A stretch of DNA of 64,000 bases from Pseudomonas rustica (GTDB taxonomy: Bacteria > Pseudomonadota > Gammaproteobacteria > Pseudomonadales > Pseudomonadaceae), in assembly GCF_018336155.1 (NCBI RefSeq), contig NZ_JAGYHF010000005.1, positions 310,001 through 374,000 on the forward strand, read 5' to 3'. Below are positions 10,741 through 21,520 of the stretch, piece by piece. The notes beneath the pieces are model-generated. The model did not search any database. It was not told where the DNA came from and saw only the letters and a list, made by a program, of their open reading frames with translations. Position numbers and translations under genes: made by a program. Each line of letters opens with the position of its first letter. Within the stretch, counting starts at the first letter, position 1.

Positions 10741-10915
10741 CTCACCCCAGCCCTCTCCCAGAGGGAGAGGGGGCCGACCGAGGTGTCTTTCGCTATCCAT
10801 CGACCTGAAGCAGCATTGTCGATTGCGGATTCACAGCAAAGCGTTCAGGTCTATGTAGTTCGCAAATATCCCCCATTCGGTCCCCTCTCCCTCCGGGAGA
10901 GGGCTAGGGTGAGGG
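10741..10915. repeat. MITE-like extragenic element, CTCACCC/GGGTGAG family, copy 1
   Basis: Terminal inverted repeats (CTCACCCCAGCCCTCTCCC at the left, GGGAGAGGGCTAGGGTGAG at the right) bound about 175 bp. The interior is shared with the copy at 18321-18497, including CCGAGGTGTCT, CATCGACCTG / CGTCGACCTG, GATTCACAG, GCGTTCA and ATATCCCCCA. It lies in the cpdA-yqiA gap. It is non-coding. Confidence 0.85.
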
Positions 10916-11013
10916 CCGCTCGTGCTGTCACACCAATTTATCGTGCCCACCCCCAATCCCGGCCCTTCTCCCTGTAAACTCCGCTATCTTTCGCCGACAC
11001 TCAGGGAGCTCAA

Positions 11014-11622
11014 ATGTCCGGTTCGATCCTCTATATCCACGGTTTCAACAGCGCCCCGGCCTCGAAAAAGGCCTGTCAGCTGGTGACGGTGATGGAGCAA
11101 CTGGGTTTGAGCGATCAACTGCGTGTCCCGGCCCTGCATCACCATCCGCGCGAAGCCATCGGTCAGTTGGAGCAGGCAATCGCCGAGCTGGGCAGCCCGC
11201 TGCTGGTGGGAAGCTCACTCGGCGGCTACTATGCGACTCACCTGGCCGAGCGCCATGGCCTGAAAGCCTTGCTGGTCAACCCGGCGGTCAGCCCGCACCG
11301 GATGTTCGACGGCTATCTGGGCACGCAGAAAAACCTGTATACCGATGAAACCTGGGAATTGACCCACGACCATGTGACGGCCCTGGCCGAGCTGGAAGTG
11401 CCAGCACCTGTGGACGCCCAGCGCTATCAGGTATGGTTGCAGACCGGCGATGAAACACTGGATTATCGCCTCGCCCAGCAGTATTACCGCGCCTGCGCCT
11501 TGCGCATTCAGGCCGGCGGCGACCACAGTTTCCAAGGCTTTGCCGGGCAATTGCCGGCGTTGCTGAGTTTTGCCGGCATTGGTGCCGATGTGTATCAGGC
11601 AATCGATTTCACCGCACTGTGA
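11014..11622 (+). CDS. yqiA: YqiA/YcfP-family alpha/beta-hydrolase (esterase)
   Basis: The 202-residue protein is a compact alpha/beta-hydrolase of the YqiA type, with the YIHGFNSAP oxyanion region at residues 7-15, nucleophile elbow GSSLG (Ser68), and the catalytic His in GGDHSF near the C-terminus. E. coli YqiA is an esterase of unclear physiological substrate and occupies the same place before parE. The start follows CAGGGAG at good spacing. A MITE-like repeat upstream separates it from cpdA, so it may have its own promoter. Confidence 0.92.
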   Translation: MSGSILYIHGFNSAPASKKACQLVTVMEQLGLSDQLRVPALHHHPREAIGQLEQAIAELGSPLLVGSSLGGYYATHLAERHGLKALLVNPAVSPHRMFDGYLGTQKNLYTDETWELTHDHVTALAELEVPAPVDAQRYQVWLQTGDETLDYRLAQQYYRACALRIQAGGDHSFQGFAGQLPALLSFAGIGADVYQAIDFTAL

Positions 11623-11651
11623 AGTCTTGCCCCTATTTCATGAATGACTGA

Positions 11652-13570
<1,919 letters not shown>

Positions 13571-13571
<1 letters not shown>

Positions 13572-14560
13572 TGCACTTTGGCTGGGCCTTGGCGGGTGCG
13601 TTGCTGCTGAGTTCAATGTGCGTGTCGGCCGCGCCGATACAAGAGCTGCGCCTGCTCGCCGAGCATCCGGTCGACGGCATGCGCGGCGGCAACCTTTCGG
13701 GGCTGGCGCTGTGCGGTAACGAGTTGTGGACGGTGTCCGATCGCGATGACGATCAGATCTACCGTCTCAATACCGGCAACAAGGTCTGGCAGGCCGAAAC
13801 CGTGCACATCGACGTCCCGCCGGTGCCTGACAGCGGTTTGCCGTGGGGCATCAGCTCGCGCACGTGGGCTGCATCGTTTGTGCGTGGCGGCGATCTGGAT
13901 TTCGAAGGCATCACCTGCGACAACGCTGGCAATCGCTTCATCGTCAGCGAGGCCCACGCGGCCGTGTTGCAAGTGCCGCCACAAGGCCCGGCGTCATGGC
14001 TGAAAATCTCGCCAATGCTGGTCAAAGAAGCCCGCGCCAGTGGCATGTTGCTGCACTTCAATGCGCTGTTCGAAGGCTTGGCGATCAACCCGGCGGGCGA
14101 TCAGATCTGGTTGGTCGCCGAGCGTGAGCGCCGTGGTCTGCTGACCATCAAGCGTCAGCAAACGGTCTGGGATTGCGACGGTGCCTGTGTTCTGCTCAGC
14201 GAAGCTGGCGTTGAAATGCAGCCACCGCAGTTCCCCAAGGCCCGCGCCGTCACCCGTGATTTCGCCGATCTGTCGCTGTTCAACGGCAAGCTGTTCACGC
14301 TGGAACGCAATGCCTTCGAGATCTGCCGCCGCGACGCGGTCACGGCTAAAGTCGAGCAATGCTGGTCGTTCGCTGAAGATGCCTTGCAACCGCAGCGCCA
14401 ATACCCACAGGCCTACGGTCTGGCAGAAGCCTTGGTGGTGGATGCGCAGGGCGCGTGGATCGGTATCGACAACAATGAAGGCGTCCGCGCCGACGGCGAA
14501 AAACGTCCGATCATCTGGCGCTTTGCCGCGCCTGACGGTGGCTGGAGCGCCAAGCCTTGA
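13571..14560 (+). CDS. Esterase-like activity of phytase family protein, exported
   Basis: The 329-residue protein starts with a signal peptide (cleavage near CVSA/APIQE) and is predicted periplasmic. The rest resembles the phytase-like esterase domain (PF13449): blades with LSGLALCGNELWTVSDRDD, DLDFEGITCDNAGNRFIVSE, FEGLAINPAGDQIWLVAERE and AEALVVDAQGAWIGIDNNEG. The repeated asparagine/aspartate turns suggest a beta-propeller. Its start overlaps the parE stop and its stop overlaps the next start by four bases, so parE, this gene and the retropepsin look co-transcribed. The substrate is unknown. Confidence 0.8.
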
Positions 14561-15081
14561 GCCAGCAACCCCCGGGCAAACGCGCCGGTCGCGTGCTGAT
14601 GATTCTGGCCTGGTGCGCGGCGCTGTTTCTCGCTACGCGGTTTTTCGGCCAGTGGGAGCAACGCCAGCAGAATCCGAACGTGGTAGTCAGTTCGGAGCAA
14701 GGCGAAGGATTTATTGAGGTGAAACTGGCCGGCAATGCCCAAGGGCATTTTGTCGCCAGCGGTCAGATCAACGGTGAGCCGGTGGAGTTTATGCTCGACA
14801 CCGGTGCGACCGATGTGGCGATCCCGGCGGATCTGGCCAAACGTTTGAAGCTGGAAGAAGGTTTCGGTGTGACCCTGAGCACGGCCAACGGCCTGAGCCA
14901 GGGCTATCGGACAAAAATTGCCCGCCTGCAATTGGGCCACATCGTGCTGCGGGACGTCCGCGCACTGGTGGCGCCGGGGTTGCATGGCGATCAGGTGCTG
15001 CTCGGCATGAGCGCCTTGAACAAACTTGAATTTACTCAGCGCGGTGGCACCATGTTGCTGCGCCAGACAACGAACCGATGA
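14557..15081 (+). CDS. Membrane-anchored retropepsin-like aspartic protease
   Basis: The 174-residue protein has one N-terminal transmembrane helix (residues about 12-30) and a single retroviral-type aspartic protease domain with the active-site motif [11 protein letters not shown] and a C-terminal [12 protein letters not shown] block. One Asp motif per chain means it would act as a homodimer, probably on the periplasmic side. This is the TIGR02281-like family of bacterial clan AA proteases. The TTG start overlaps the preceding stop (TTGA), which points to translational coupling. It stands between parE and parC. Its substrate is not known. Confidence 0.87.
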   Translation: MSQQPPGKRAGRVLMILAWCAALFLATRFFGQWEQRQQNPNVVVSSEQGEGFIEVKLAGNAQGHFVASGQINGEPVEFMLDTGATDVAIPADLAKRLKLEEGFGVTLSTANGLSQGYRTKIARLQLGHIVLRDVRALVAPGLHGDQVLLGMSALNKLEFTQRGGTMLLRQTTNR

Positions 15082-15088
15082 GGCCTGC

Positions 15089-17353
15089 ATGAGCAATCCC
15101 CTTGATCTCAGCCTGGACGGTGTAGAACGCCGGTCGCTGGCTGACTTCACCGAAAGTGCCTACCTCAACTACTCCATGTACGTGATCATGGACCGTGCGC
15201 TGCCGCATATCGGCGACGGTCTGAAACCGGTACAGCGTCGCATCATTTATGCGATGAGCGAGTTGGGCCTGGACGCCGATTCCAAGCACAAGAAATCGGC
15301 GCGTACCGTCGGTGACGTGCTCGGTAAGTTTCACCCGCACGGTGACTCGGCGTGCTACGAAGCGATGGTGCTGATGGCCCAGCCGTTCAGCTATCGCTAT
15401 ACGCTGGTCGACGGCCAGGGTAACTGGGGTGCGCCGGACGATCCGAAGTCCTTCGCCGCCATGCGTTACACCGAAGCGCGCCTGTCGCGTTATTCCGAGG
15501 TGTTGCTCAGCGAACTAGGCCAAGGCACTGCAGACTGGGGCCCGAACTTCGACGGCACCCTGCAGGAACCGTTGGTGCTGCCGGCGCGCCTGCCGAACAT
15601 TCTGCTCAACGGCACCACCGGCATCGCCGTGGGCATGGCCACCGACGTGCCGCCGCACAACCTGCGCGAAGTCGCCACTGCTTGCGTGCGTCTGCTTGAT
15701 GAGCCGAAAGCTACAGTCGAACAGCTCTGCGAACACATTCAGGGCCCGGACTATCCGACCGAAGCGGAAATCATCACGCCGCGCGCCGACCTGCTGAAAA
15801 TGTACGAAACCGGCAAGGGCTCGGTGCGCATGCGCGCCGTGTACCACGTCGAGGATGGCGACATCATTGTCACCGCGCTGCCGCACCAGGTTTCCGGTGC
15901 GAAAGTGCTGGAGCAGATCGCCGCGCTGATGCAGGCGAAACCGTCGAAAGCGCCGCAGATCGCTGACCTGCGTGACGAATCCGACCACGAAAACCCGTGC
16001 CGCATCGTCATCATTCCGGTCAACAGCCGCGTTGATCACGACGCGCTGATGCAGCACCTGTTCGCCAGCACCGAGCTGGAGTCGACCTACCGGGTCAACG
16101 TCAACATCATCGGTCTGGACGGCAAACCGCAGCTGAAAAACCTCCGCGCCTTGCTGGTCGAATGGCTGGAATTCCGCGTGCAGACCGTGCGTCGCCGCCT
16201 GCAATTCCGCCTCGATAAAGTCGAGCGTCGTCTGCACCTGTTGGACGGTTTGTTGATTGCCTACCTCAATCTGGATGAAGTGATCCACATCATCCGTACC
16301 GAGGAACACCCGAAAGCCAAGCTGATCGAGCGTTTCGCCCTCAGCGAGATTCAGGCCGACTACATTCTCGACACCCGTCTGCGTCAGTTGGCGCGACTGG
16401 AAGAGATGAAGCTGCGCGATGAGCAGGACGAACTGCTCAAGGAACAAGCCAAGCTGCAAGCGCTGCTGGGCAGCGAAGCCAAGTTGAAAAAACTGGTGCG
16501 CACCGAGCTGATCAAGGACGCCGAAACCTATGGCGACGACCGCCGTTCGCCAATCGTCGAGCGCAGCGAAGCCAAAGCGTTGACCGAGCATGATCTGCTG
16601 CCGAACGAGAAAGTCACCGTTGTGCTGTCGGAAAAAGGCTGGATCCGTTCGGCCAAAGGTCACGACATCGACGCGACCGGCCTGTCGTACAAGGCCGGCG
16701 ACGGCTTCAAGACCTCGGCGGCGGGGCGTTCCAACCAGTCTGCCGTGGTGATCGACTCCACCGGCCGCAGCTATTCGGTCGCCGCGCACACGTTGCCGTC
16801 GGCGCGTGGCCAGGGCGAACCGTTGACCGGCCGTCTGACGCCGCCACCGGGCGCCTCGTTTGAATGCGTGCTGATGCCGGAAGACGACGCGTTGTACGTG
16901 ATCGCCTCCGACGCCGGTTACGGTTTCGTCGTGAAAGGCGAAGACCTGCAAGCCAAGAACAAGGCCGGTAAAGCCCTGTTGAGCCTGCCGAACAACGCCA
17001 AAGTCATCGCGCCACGCCCAGTGGCTGATCGTGAGCACAACTGGCTGGCCTCGGTCACGACCGAAGGTCGCCTGCTGATCTTCAAAATCAGCGATCTGCC
17101 ACAATTAGGGAAGGGCAAAGGCAACAAGATCATCGGTATTTCCGGTGAACGTGTGGCCAGTCGCGAAGAATATGTCACGGACATCGCCGTCATTCCGGAA
17201 GGCGCCACGTTGGTGTTGCAGGCCGGAAAACGGACTCTGTCGCTGAAGGCCGACGACCTCGAACACTACAAAGGTGAGCGTGGACGTCGTGGCAATAAGC
17301 TACCTAGGGGCTTCCAGAGAGTGGATGCGCTGCTCGTCGAAAACCTCAATTAG
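15089..17353 (+). CDS. parC: DNA topoisomerase IV subunit A
   Basis: ParC is the DNA-cleaving subunit of topoisomerase IV. The 754-residue protein has the winged-helix cleavage domain with catalytic Tyr127 in [11 protein letters not shown], the coiled-coil dimerisation arm, and a C-terminal beta-pinwheel. The quinolone-resistance region reads [11 protein letters not shown], so Ser87 and Glu91 are the wild-type, susceptible residues. The ATG at 15089 has GAGG just upstream and gives [11 protein letters not shown]; the earlier in-frame start lies in the retropepsin gene. A hairpin follows the stop. Confidence 0.98.
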   Translation: MSNPLDLSLDGVERRSLADFTESAYLNYSMYVIMDRALPHIGDGLKPVQRRIIYAMSELGLDADSKHKKSARTVGDVLGKFHPHGDSACYEAMVLMAQPFSYRYTLVDGQGNWGAPDDPKSFAAMRYTEARLSRYSEVLLSELGQGTADWGPNFDGTLQEPLVLPARLPNILLNGTTGIAVGMATDVPPHNLREVATACVRLLDEPKATVEQLCEHIQGPDYPTEAEIITPRADLLKMYETGKGSVRMRAVYHVEDGDIIVTALPHQVSGAKVLEQIAALMQAKPSKAPQIADLRDESDHENPCRIVIIPVNSRVDHDALMQHLFASTELESTYRVNVNIIGLDGKPQLKNLRALLVEWLEFRVQTVRRRLQFRLDKVERRLHLLDGLLIAYLNLDEVIHIIRTEEHPKAKLIERFALSEIQADYILDTRLRQLARLEEMKLRDEQDELLKEQAKLQALLGSEAKLKKLVRTELIKDAETYGDDRRSPIVERSEAKALTEHDLLPNEKVTVVLSEKGWIRSAKGHDIDATGLSYKAGDGFKTSAAGRSNQSAVVIDSTGRSYSVAAHTLPSARGQGEPLTGRLTPPPGASFECVLMPEDDALYVIASDAGYGFVVKGEDLQAKNKAGKALLSLPNNAKVIAPRPVADREHNWLASVTTEGRLLIFKISDLPQLGKGKGNKIIGISGERVASREEYVTDIAVIPEGATLVLQAGKRTLSLKADDLEHYKGERGRRGNKLPRGFQRVDALLVENLN

Positions 17354-17364
17354 GCGTCCTAGAG

Positions 17365-17400
17365 GCGTCGATCCACGATTTAACGCGTAGATCGACGCTT
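17365..17400 (+). terminator. Hairpin after parC, possible terminator
   Basis: GCGTCGATC (17365-17373) pairs with GATCGACGC (17390-17398) over a 16-nt loop. Only a short T run follows, so termination strength is uncertain. Confidence 0.45.
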
Positions 17401-17526
17401 TGGCGCTGGAGTCGGAACGCATATTCACGGATGATATGGCCTTTCAAGCGCCGGCGTGGCCGAGCGTTCTTCATATTTATTGAGTATTTTCACTGTGGTC
17501 AGCCTTGTGGCGGCCACCTGGACGGG

Positions 17527-18243
17527 ATGATGACTGCGCTACGCCTTCCACTTATTTTGTTGCTCGCCGGCGTTCTTGGCCTGGCGGGTTGCAGCGTTCA
17601 CCAGCCGGTGTCGCTGTATCAACTGGACAGCGGAAGTCCGGTTCAGCCTGCGCAAAGCGCGGGCATGGCGGTTTTGTTGGGCCCGGTAGTCGTCGCTGAT
17701 TACCTGCAACGTGAAACACTGCTGCAACGTCAACCCGACGGCAGCCTGCAAGCGGCGACCGATGGTCGTTGGGCCGGCAGCCTTTCGTCGGATATCGATC
17801 AGTTGTTGATGCGTCAGGTCGCGGGTCACCTCGACAGCCAACGTGTGGTGCTGGCACCGGCCACCAGCGGGTTTACCCCGGATGTGCAGGTGTTGCTGAC
17901 CATCACGCGTCTGGACTCCGGGGTTAAACAACCGGCGATTCTGGATGCGCAGTGGCGTTTGATTGACCGTCGTGGTCAGGTGCGGGATAACCGCATCATT
18001 CATCTGCAAGAGCTGCATGCGGGCAGTACGGCTTCGCAAGTGCAGGCGCAAGGGATCTTGTTGCAGCGTCTGGCTGAGCAATTGTCGGTGGCGTTGAAGC
18101 CGTTGGCTAATCAGCCTCCGGTGGCTGAAGCGCCGCGTAAGTCGGCACCGAAACCGGCAGCGCCGGCGGCGGACGCGGATAAGCAGCCGAAGATTCCAAT
18201 GGCTTCGCCGATTCGGACGGATATGGAAGTGTTCCGCTTCTAA
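17527..18243 (+). CDS. PqiC-type lipoprotein of a membrane-integrity transport system
   Basis: The protein has 238 residues with a lipoprotein signal ending LAGC (Cys22). The mature part fits the PqiC/ABC-type transport auxiliary family (QPVSLYQLDSG near the start, GPVVVADYLQRETLLQR, and RWAGSLSSDIDQLLMRQVAGHL), followed by a proline/alanine-rich tail. PqiC links the PqiB needle to the outer membrane in lipid transport, but no pqiA or pqiB is adjacent here, so the partner is unknown. Starts at 17527 and 17530 are both possible; a longer in-frame ORF from 17431 would bury the signal peptide. A strong terminator follows. Confidence 0.83.
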   Translation: MMTALRLPLILLLAGVLGLAGCSVHQPVSLYQLDSGSPVQPAQSAGMAVLLGPVVVADYLQRETLLQRQPDGSLQAATDGRWAGSLSSDIDQLLMRQVAGHLDSQRVVLAPATSGFTPDVQVLLTITRLDSGVKQPAILDAQWRLIDRRGQVRDNRIIHLQELHAGSTASQVQAQGILLQRLAEQLSVALKPLANQPPVAEAPRKSAPKPAAPAADADKQPKIPMASPIRTDMEVFRF

Positions 18244-18264
18244 CGCTGGATCGAGTTAAAACAG

Positions 18265-18290
18265 AGCCCGCCTTGTGCGGGCTTTGTTGT
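18265..18290 (+). terminator. Rho-independent terminator after the PqiC-like gene
   Basis: AGCCCGC (18265-18271) pairs with GCGGGCT (18277-18283), followed by TTGTTGT. Confidence 0.75.
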
Positions 18291-18320
18291 GTCTGGGGTT
18301 CTGCGTGAAAGATCAAAAGC

Positions 18321-18497
18321 CCCTCACCCTAACCCTCTCCCGGAGGGAGAGGGGACTGACCGAGGTGTCTGGCGTCATACGTCGACCTGCAAGCGCTTGG
18401 CGATTATGGATTCACAGCTGGGCGTTCAAGTCGGTGCAGCTCTGCAATATCCCCCAATCAGTCCCCTCTCCCTTTGGGAGAGGGCTAGGGTGAGGGG
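18321..18497. repeat. MITE-like extragenic element, CTCACCC/GGGTGAG family, copy 2
   Basis: Same termini and interior as copy 1 at 10741-10915: CCCTCACCCTAACCCTCTCC on the left and GGGAGAGGGCTAGGGTGAGG on the right, about 177 bp long. It fills most of the 326-bp gap between the PqiC-like gene and the ahpA-like gene. No open frame or RNA gene was recognised in it. Confidence 0.86.
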
Positions 18498-18513
18498 CTT
18501 TTCAGTCACCCAC

Positions 18514-18555
18514 AAAAAAGCCCGCAGACAATCACTCGTCTGCGGGCTTCTGTGT
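18514..18555. terminator. Bidirectional terminator between the repeat and the ahpA-like gene
   Basis: AGCCCGCAGAC (18519-18529) pairs with GTCTGCGGGCT (18538-18548); a run of A precedes it and T-rich sequence follows. It would end minus-strand transcription from the ahpA-like gene. Confidence 0.8.
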
Positions 18556-18569
18556 TTCAGGCCGAACGC

Positions 18570-20087
18570 TTAAGCCCGACGCTCATGCATCCGCGCCAGT
18601 TGCCGTTCCAGCATCGACGGATAAGGCTCCATCAACCGCTCCACACAGCAAGCCCCCTCAGGGCTGGCGATCGGGCGGATTCGCGCGCGTTGGCGGATCA
18701 GCGCGTCGTCACCAATCTTGCGTTCCACCAGCAGCAGATTGCGGCTGTGCTGCGACAGGGCCAAAGCATCCTGCGCCGAATCCGTCAGCAGCAGATCGAT
18801 CTGGCTCAACCCAAACAGCTCATCGCCCAAGGTCAGGCCCAACTGCAATTGCAGGGTGATGCCGCTGTCCGCGACTTCAATCTGCAACTGATGGCCCAGC
18901 GCGCGCAGCAGCTCGCCGCAGCAGATCGCGTTGGTCAGGTAATCGTCGCCACTGTCTTCGGTGTGGAACAGCATCAGCGTGCTGCCGTCGTTCAAGGTTT
19001 CGATTTCACCCTGATACAACGAAGCCGCCTGATCGAGGCAGTCGCGATAACGTTCCAGCAATTCTTCCAGACGCGCACGCGGCAGGCGACGCAGTTGTTC
19101 CTGCGAACCCAGTTGCACGGCGAGCACCGCACTGTGTTGCGGCACGCTCGGCGTGGCTCTGCGCACGACCGGTTGCGGTGCTGCATCGAGCGATTCGTCG
19201 CGCAGATCGGCAAACGCGTCGTCGTCTTCATCGTCTTCAACGGTGCTGACGACGTGGCGTGGCGCCGGTTTCTGGGCGGCCATCGGACGGGTTTCGTCGA
19301 AGCTCGGATCGCGCAGGTTGCGCACTTCGAACTCGGGTTCGTCGTCCTCTTCTTCGAATTCCGGCTCGGGTTCCGGTTCAGGCACGGGCGCTGGTTCCGG
19401 GGCGTAGTTGGCGTGCAGTTGACGCGCCAGATCGCCGATCTCGTCCTGACGATCTGTGCCTGGCGTGTACTCGTCGATGTTGCGCAGCCACACGCGCAAT
19501 TGCAGCAGTGGCGTCGACAAATTACGGCCAATGCGCAGGCTCAGGGCCAGCGACAGCGCCAACAGAATCCCGCTGAGAATGCCCATGCTTTGCAGGCTGA
19601 TGGTCATCGGCTGCTGGAACTGATCCATGTCGAGGCTGATGCGCAGTTGCCCGGCGGTCACGTCCTGGAACGTGATCTTGCTCTCGTACATGCCTTCGGC
19701 TTCGCCCAACAGGCTGTGCTTGGGCCGCTGACCGGACTCGGCGAGGATGCGGTTATCCACGCTGTAGATTGCCGCGTGGGCCACCAGTTTGTTCTTGGTC
19801 AGGTTGTTGAGCAGCACGTTGAGGCTGAGGATGTCGTTGGACACCAACAGCTCCGTGGCAGAGGTCGCGGTCTGCGTGGTCAGGCTTTCGCCCAGCGCAT
19901 CGGCCTGCTGGTGCATGGCCTGCTTGAATTGCAAACCCATCACGCCGGCATAGATCACCAGGGCCAGAGCGACCAGGATCACGTTATGGCTGGCAATGCG
20001 CAATGCAATCGGTACACGGCGGTGGCGCAGTGCACGGAAGATCAGCAGGAAGAAGTTATCGGTTTTAACTGGCGTGGGCCGGTTCAC
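18570..20087 (-). CDS. AhpA/YtjB-type membrane protein with C-terminal cyclase-like domain
   Basis: The 505-residue protein has an N-terminal transmembrane helix (residues about 32-52), a periplasmic sensor-like segment (SDILSLNVLLNNL, AIYSVDNRILAESG), a second helix (about 165-185), a HAMP-like stretch, then a Glu/Pro/Asp-rich linker (PEPEPEPEFEEEDDEPEFE). The N-terminal part and the position divergent from serB match YtjB/AhpA. The C-terminal 170 residues resemble a class III nucleotidyl cyclase fold (AVLAVQL, LEELLERYRDCLDQA, NDGSTLMLFH), but the first metal Asp is Gln, so it is probably not catalytic. A signalling or scaffold role is inferred. Confidence 0.8.
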   Translation of the reverse strand: MNRPTPVKTDNFFLLIFRALRHRRVPIALRIASHNVILVALALVIYAGVMGLQFKQAMHQQADALGESLTTQTATSATELLVSNDILSLNVLLNNLTKNKLVAHAAIYSVDNRILAESGQRPKHSLLGEAEGMYESKITFQDVTAGQLRISLDMDQFQQPMTISLQSMGILSGILLALSLALSLRIGRNLSTPLLQLRVWLRNIDEYTPGTDRQDEIGDLARQLHANYAPEPAPVPEPEPEPEFEEEDDEPEFEVRNLRDPSFDETRPMAAQKPAPRHVVSTVEDDEDDDAFADLRDESLDAAPQPVVRRATPSVPQHSAVLAVQLGSQEQLRRLPRARLEELLERYRDCLDQAASLYQGEIETLNDGSTLMLFHTEDSGDDYLTNAICCGELLRALGHQLQIEVADSGITLQLQLGLTLGDELFGLSQIDLLLTDSAQDALALSQHSRNLLLVERKIGDDALIRQRARIRPIASPEGACCVERLMEPYPSMLERQLARMHERRA

Positions 20088-20221
20088 TGAGCTCGGCTCT
20101 TTTGTCCGTGAAGTTGACGCGCAGTATAGCGACAGGCCCTAGACCGGCAAAGCGCTGACGGTGCCCGATGGTCACTGAAAGTGGGTAGAATGCGGTTTTT
20201 TTCCAGTTGCGGGGGTGCGCG

Positions 20222-21436
20222 TTGCGCGAAATCGTCCTGATTAACATCACGGGAGTCGACCGTCCGGGTCTGACGGCAGCCATTACCGGTGTTTTGGCAC
20301 AAGGTGGTGTGAACATTCTCGATATCGGTCAGGCGGTGATCCACGACACCCTGTCGTTCGGCATCCTGGTTGAAATTCCCGATTCCGAGCAAGGCAAATC
20401 CGTGCTCAAGGACATCCTGTTCAAGGGCTACGAGCTCGACCAGCAGGTGCGCTTCACCCCGGTGTCCGAAGAGGATTACCAGCAATGGGTGGGCAACCAG
20501 GGCAAAAAACGCCACATCGTGACCTTGCTGACCCGCAAGGTGACCGCCGGCCAATTGCAGGCCGTCAGCTCGATCACTGCTAAATACGGTTTGAACATCG
20601 ACCACATCGACCGTCTGTCGGGTCGCATGCCGCTGGACACGCCGGCGGACAAGGGCAAGGGCTGCATCGAGTTTTCCGTGCGTGGCGAAGCGGCCGATCC
20701 GCAGGCCTTGCGCGCCGAATTCCTCAGCGTCGCCCAAGAGCTGAACGTCGACATCGCTTTCCAGGAAGATTCACTGTTCCGTCGCAACCGGCGTCTGGCC
20801 GTGTTCGACATGGACTCGACGCTGATCGAAGCGGAAGTGATCGATGAGCTGGCCAAGGCTGCCGGTGTCGGTGAACAGGTGTCGGCCATCACCGAACGGG
20901 CGATGTCCGGCGAGCTGGATTTCCGCGCCAGTTTCAAAGAACGTCTGGCGCTGCTCAAAGGCCTCGACGTCAGCGTGCTTGATTCGATCGGCGCTTCGCT
21001 GCGTCTGACCGAAGGCGCGGAAACGTTGTTCGCCGAGCTCAAACGTCTGGGTTACAAGACCGCGATCCTGTCTGGCGGCTTCACCTATTTCGCCAAACAA
21101 TTGCAGGCCAAACTCGGCATCGACTACGTGTTCGCCAACGAACTGGAAGTGGTCGACGGCAAGTGCACCGGCGTGGCGATCGAGCCGATTGTTGATGCGC
21201 AGCGTAAGGCTGATTTGCTGAAAGAGTTGGCACACAAGGAAGGTTTGCGTCTGGAGCAGACCATTGCCGTGGGCGATGGCGCGAACGATTTACCGATGCT
21301 GGCAATTGCCGGGCTGGGTGTGGCGTTCCGGGCCAAGCCGTTGGTGAAGCGATCGGCGAAGCAGGCGATTTCGACGTTGGGTCTGGATGGTGTGCTGTAT
21401 TTGCTGGGTTTCCGTGATCGTGATGGGCAGTTGTAA
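20222..21436 (+). CDS. serB: Phosphoserine phosphatase
   Basis: SerB dephosphorylates phosphoserine, the last step of serine synthesis. The 404-residue protein has N-terminal ACT-like domains (MREIVLINITGVDRPGLTAA) and a HAD phosphatase domain with FDMDSTLIE (nucleophile Asp), ILSGGF, and VGDGANDLPML. The two-domain form is the usual Pseudomonas type. The TTG at 20222 gives the expected MREIVLIN beginning, behind GGGGGTG; a longer reading from 20207 is less likely. It is divergent from the ahpA-like gene, as serB and ytjB are in E. coli. Confidence 0.96.
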   Translation: MREIVLINITGVDRPGLTAAITGVLAQGGVNILDIGQAVIHDTLSFGILVEIPDSEQGKSVLKDILFKGYELDQQVRFTPVSEEDYQQWVGNQGKKRHIVTLLTRKVTAGQLQAVSSITAKYGLNIDHIDRLSGRMPLDTPADKGKGCIEFSVRGEAADPQALRAEFLSVAQELNVDIAFQEDSLFRRNRRLAVFDMDSTLIEAEVIDELAKAAGVGEQVSAITERAMSGELDFRASFKERLALLKGLDVSVLDSIGASLRLTEGAETLFAELKRLGYKTAILSGGFTYFAKQLQAKLGIDYVFANELEVVDGKCTGVAIEPIVDAQRKADLLKELAHKEGLRLEQTIAVGDGANDLPMLAIAGLGVAFRAKPLVKRSAKQAISTLGLDGVLYLLGFRDRDGQL

Positions 21437-21441
21437 TTAAA

Positions 21442-21518
21442 GATCAAAAGATCGCAGCCTTCGGCAGCTCCTACATGGTTTTTCTCCTGTAGGAGCTGCC
21501 GAAGGCTGCGATCTTTTG
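21442..21518. repeat. REP doublet, GTAGGAGCTGCC family, copy 1
   Basis: AGATCGCAGCCTTCGGCAGC with CTCCTAC is mirrored by GTAGGAGCTGCCGAAGGCTG with CGATCTTTT, separated by a short spacer. It lies between the convergent serB and fimW-like genes, where P. aeruginosa has fimX. Confidence 0.92.
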
Positions 21519-21520
21519 CT

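Noticed and set aside
18552..20090. 512-residue plus-strand frame opposite the ahpA-like gene
   Set aside because: It is as long as the minus-strand gene, but its translation is rich in Gln/His/Arg with no membrane or domain pattern, while the minus strand shows two membrane helices and YtjB-like context next to serB.
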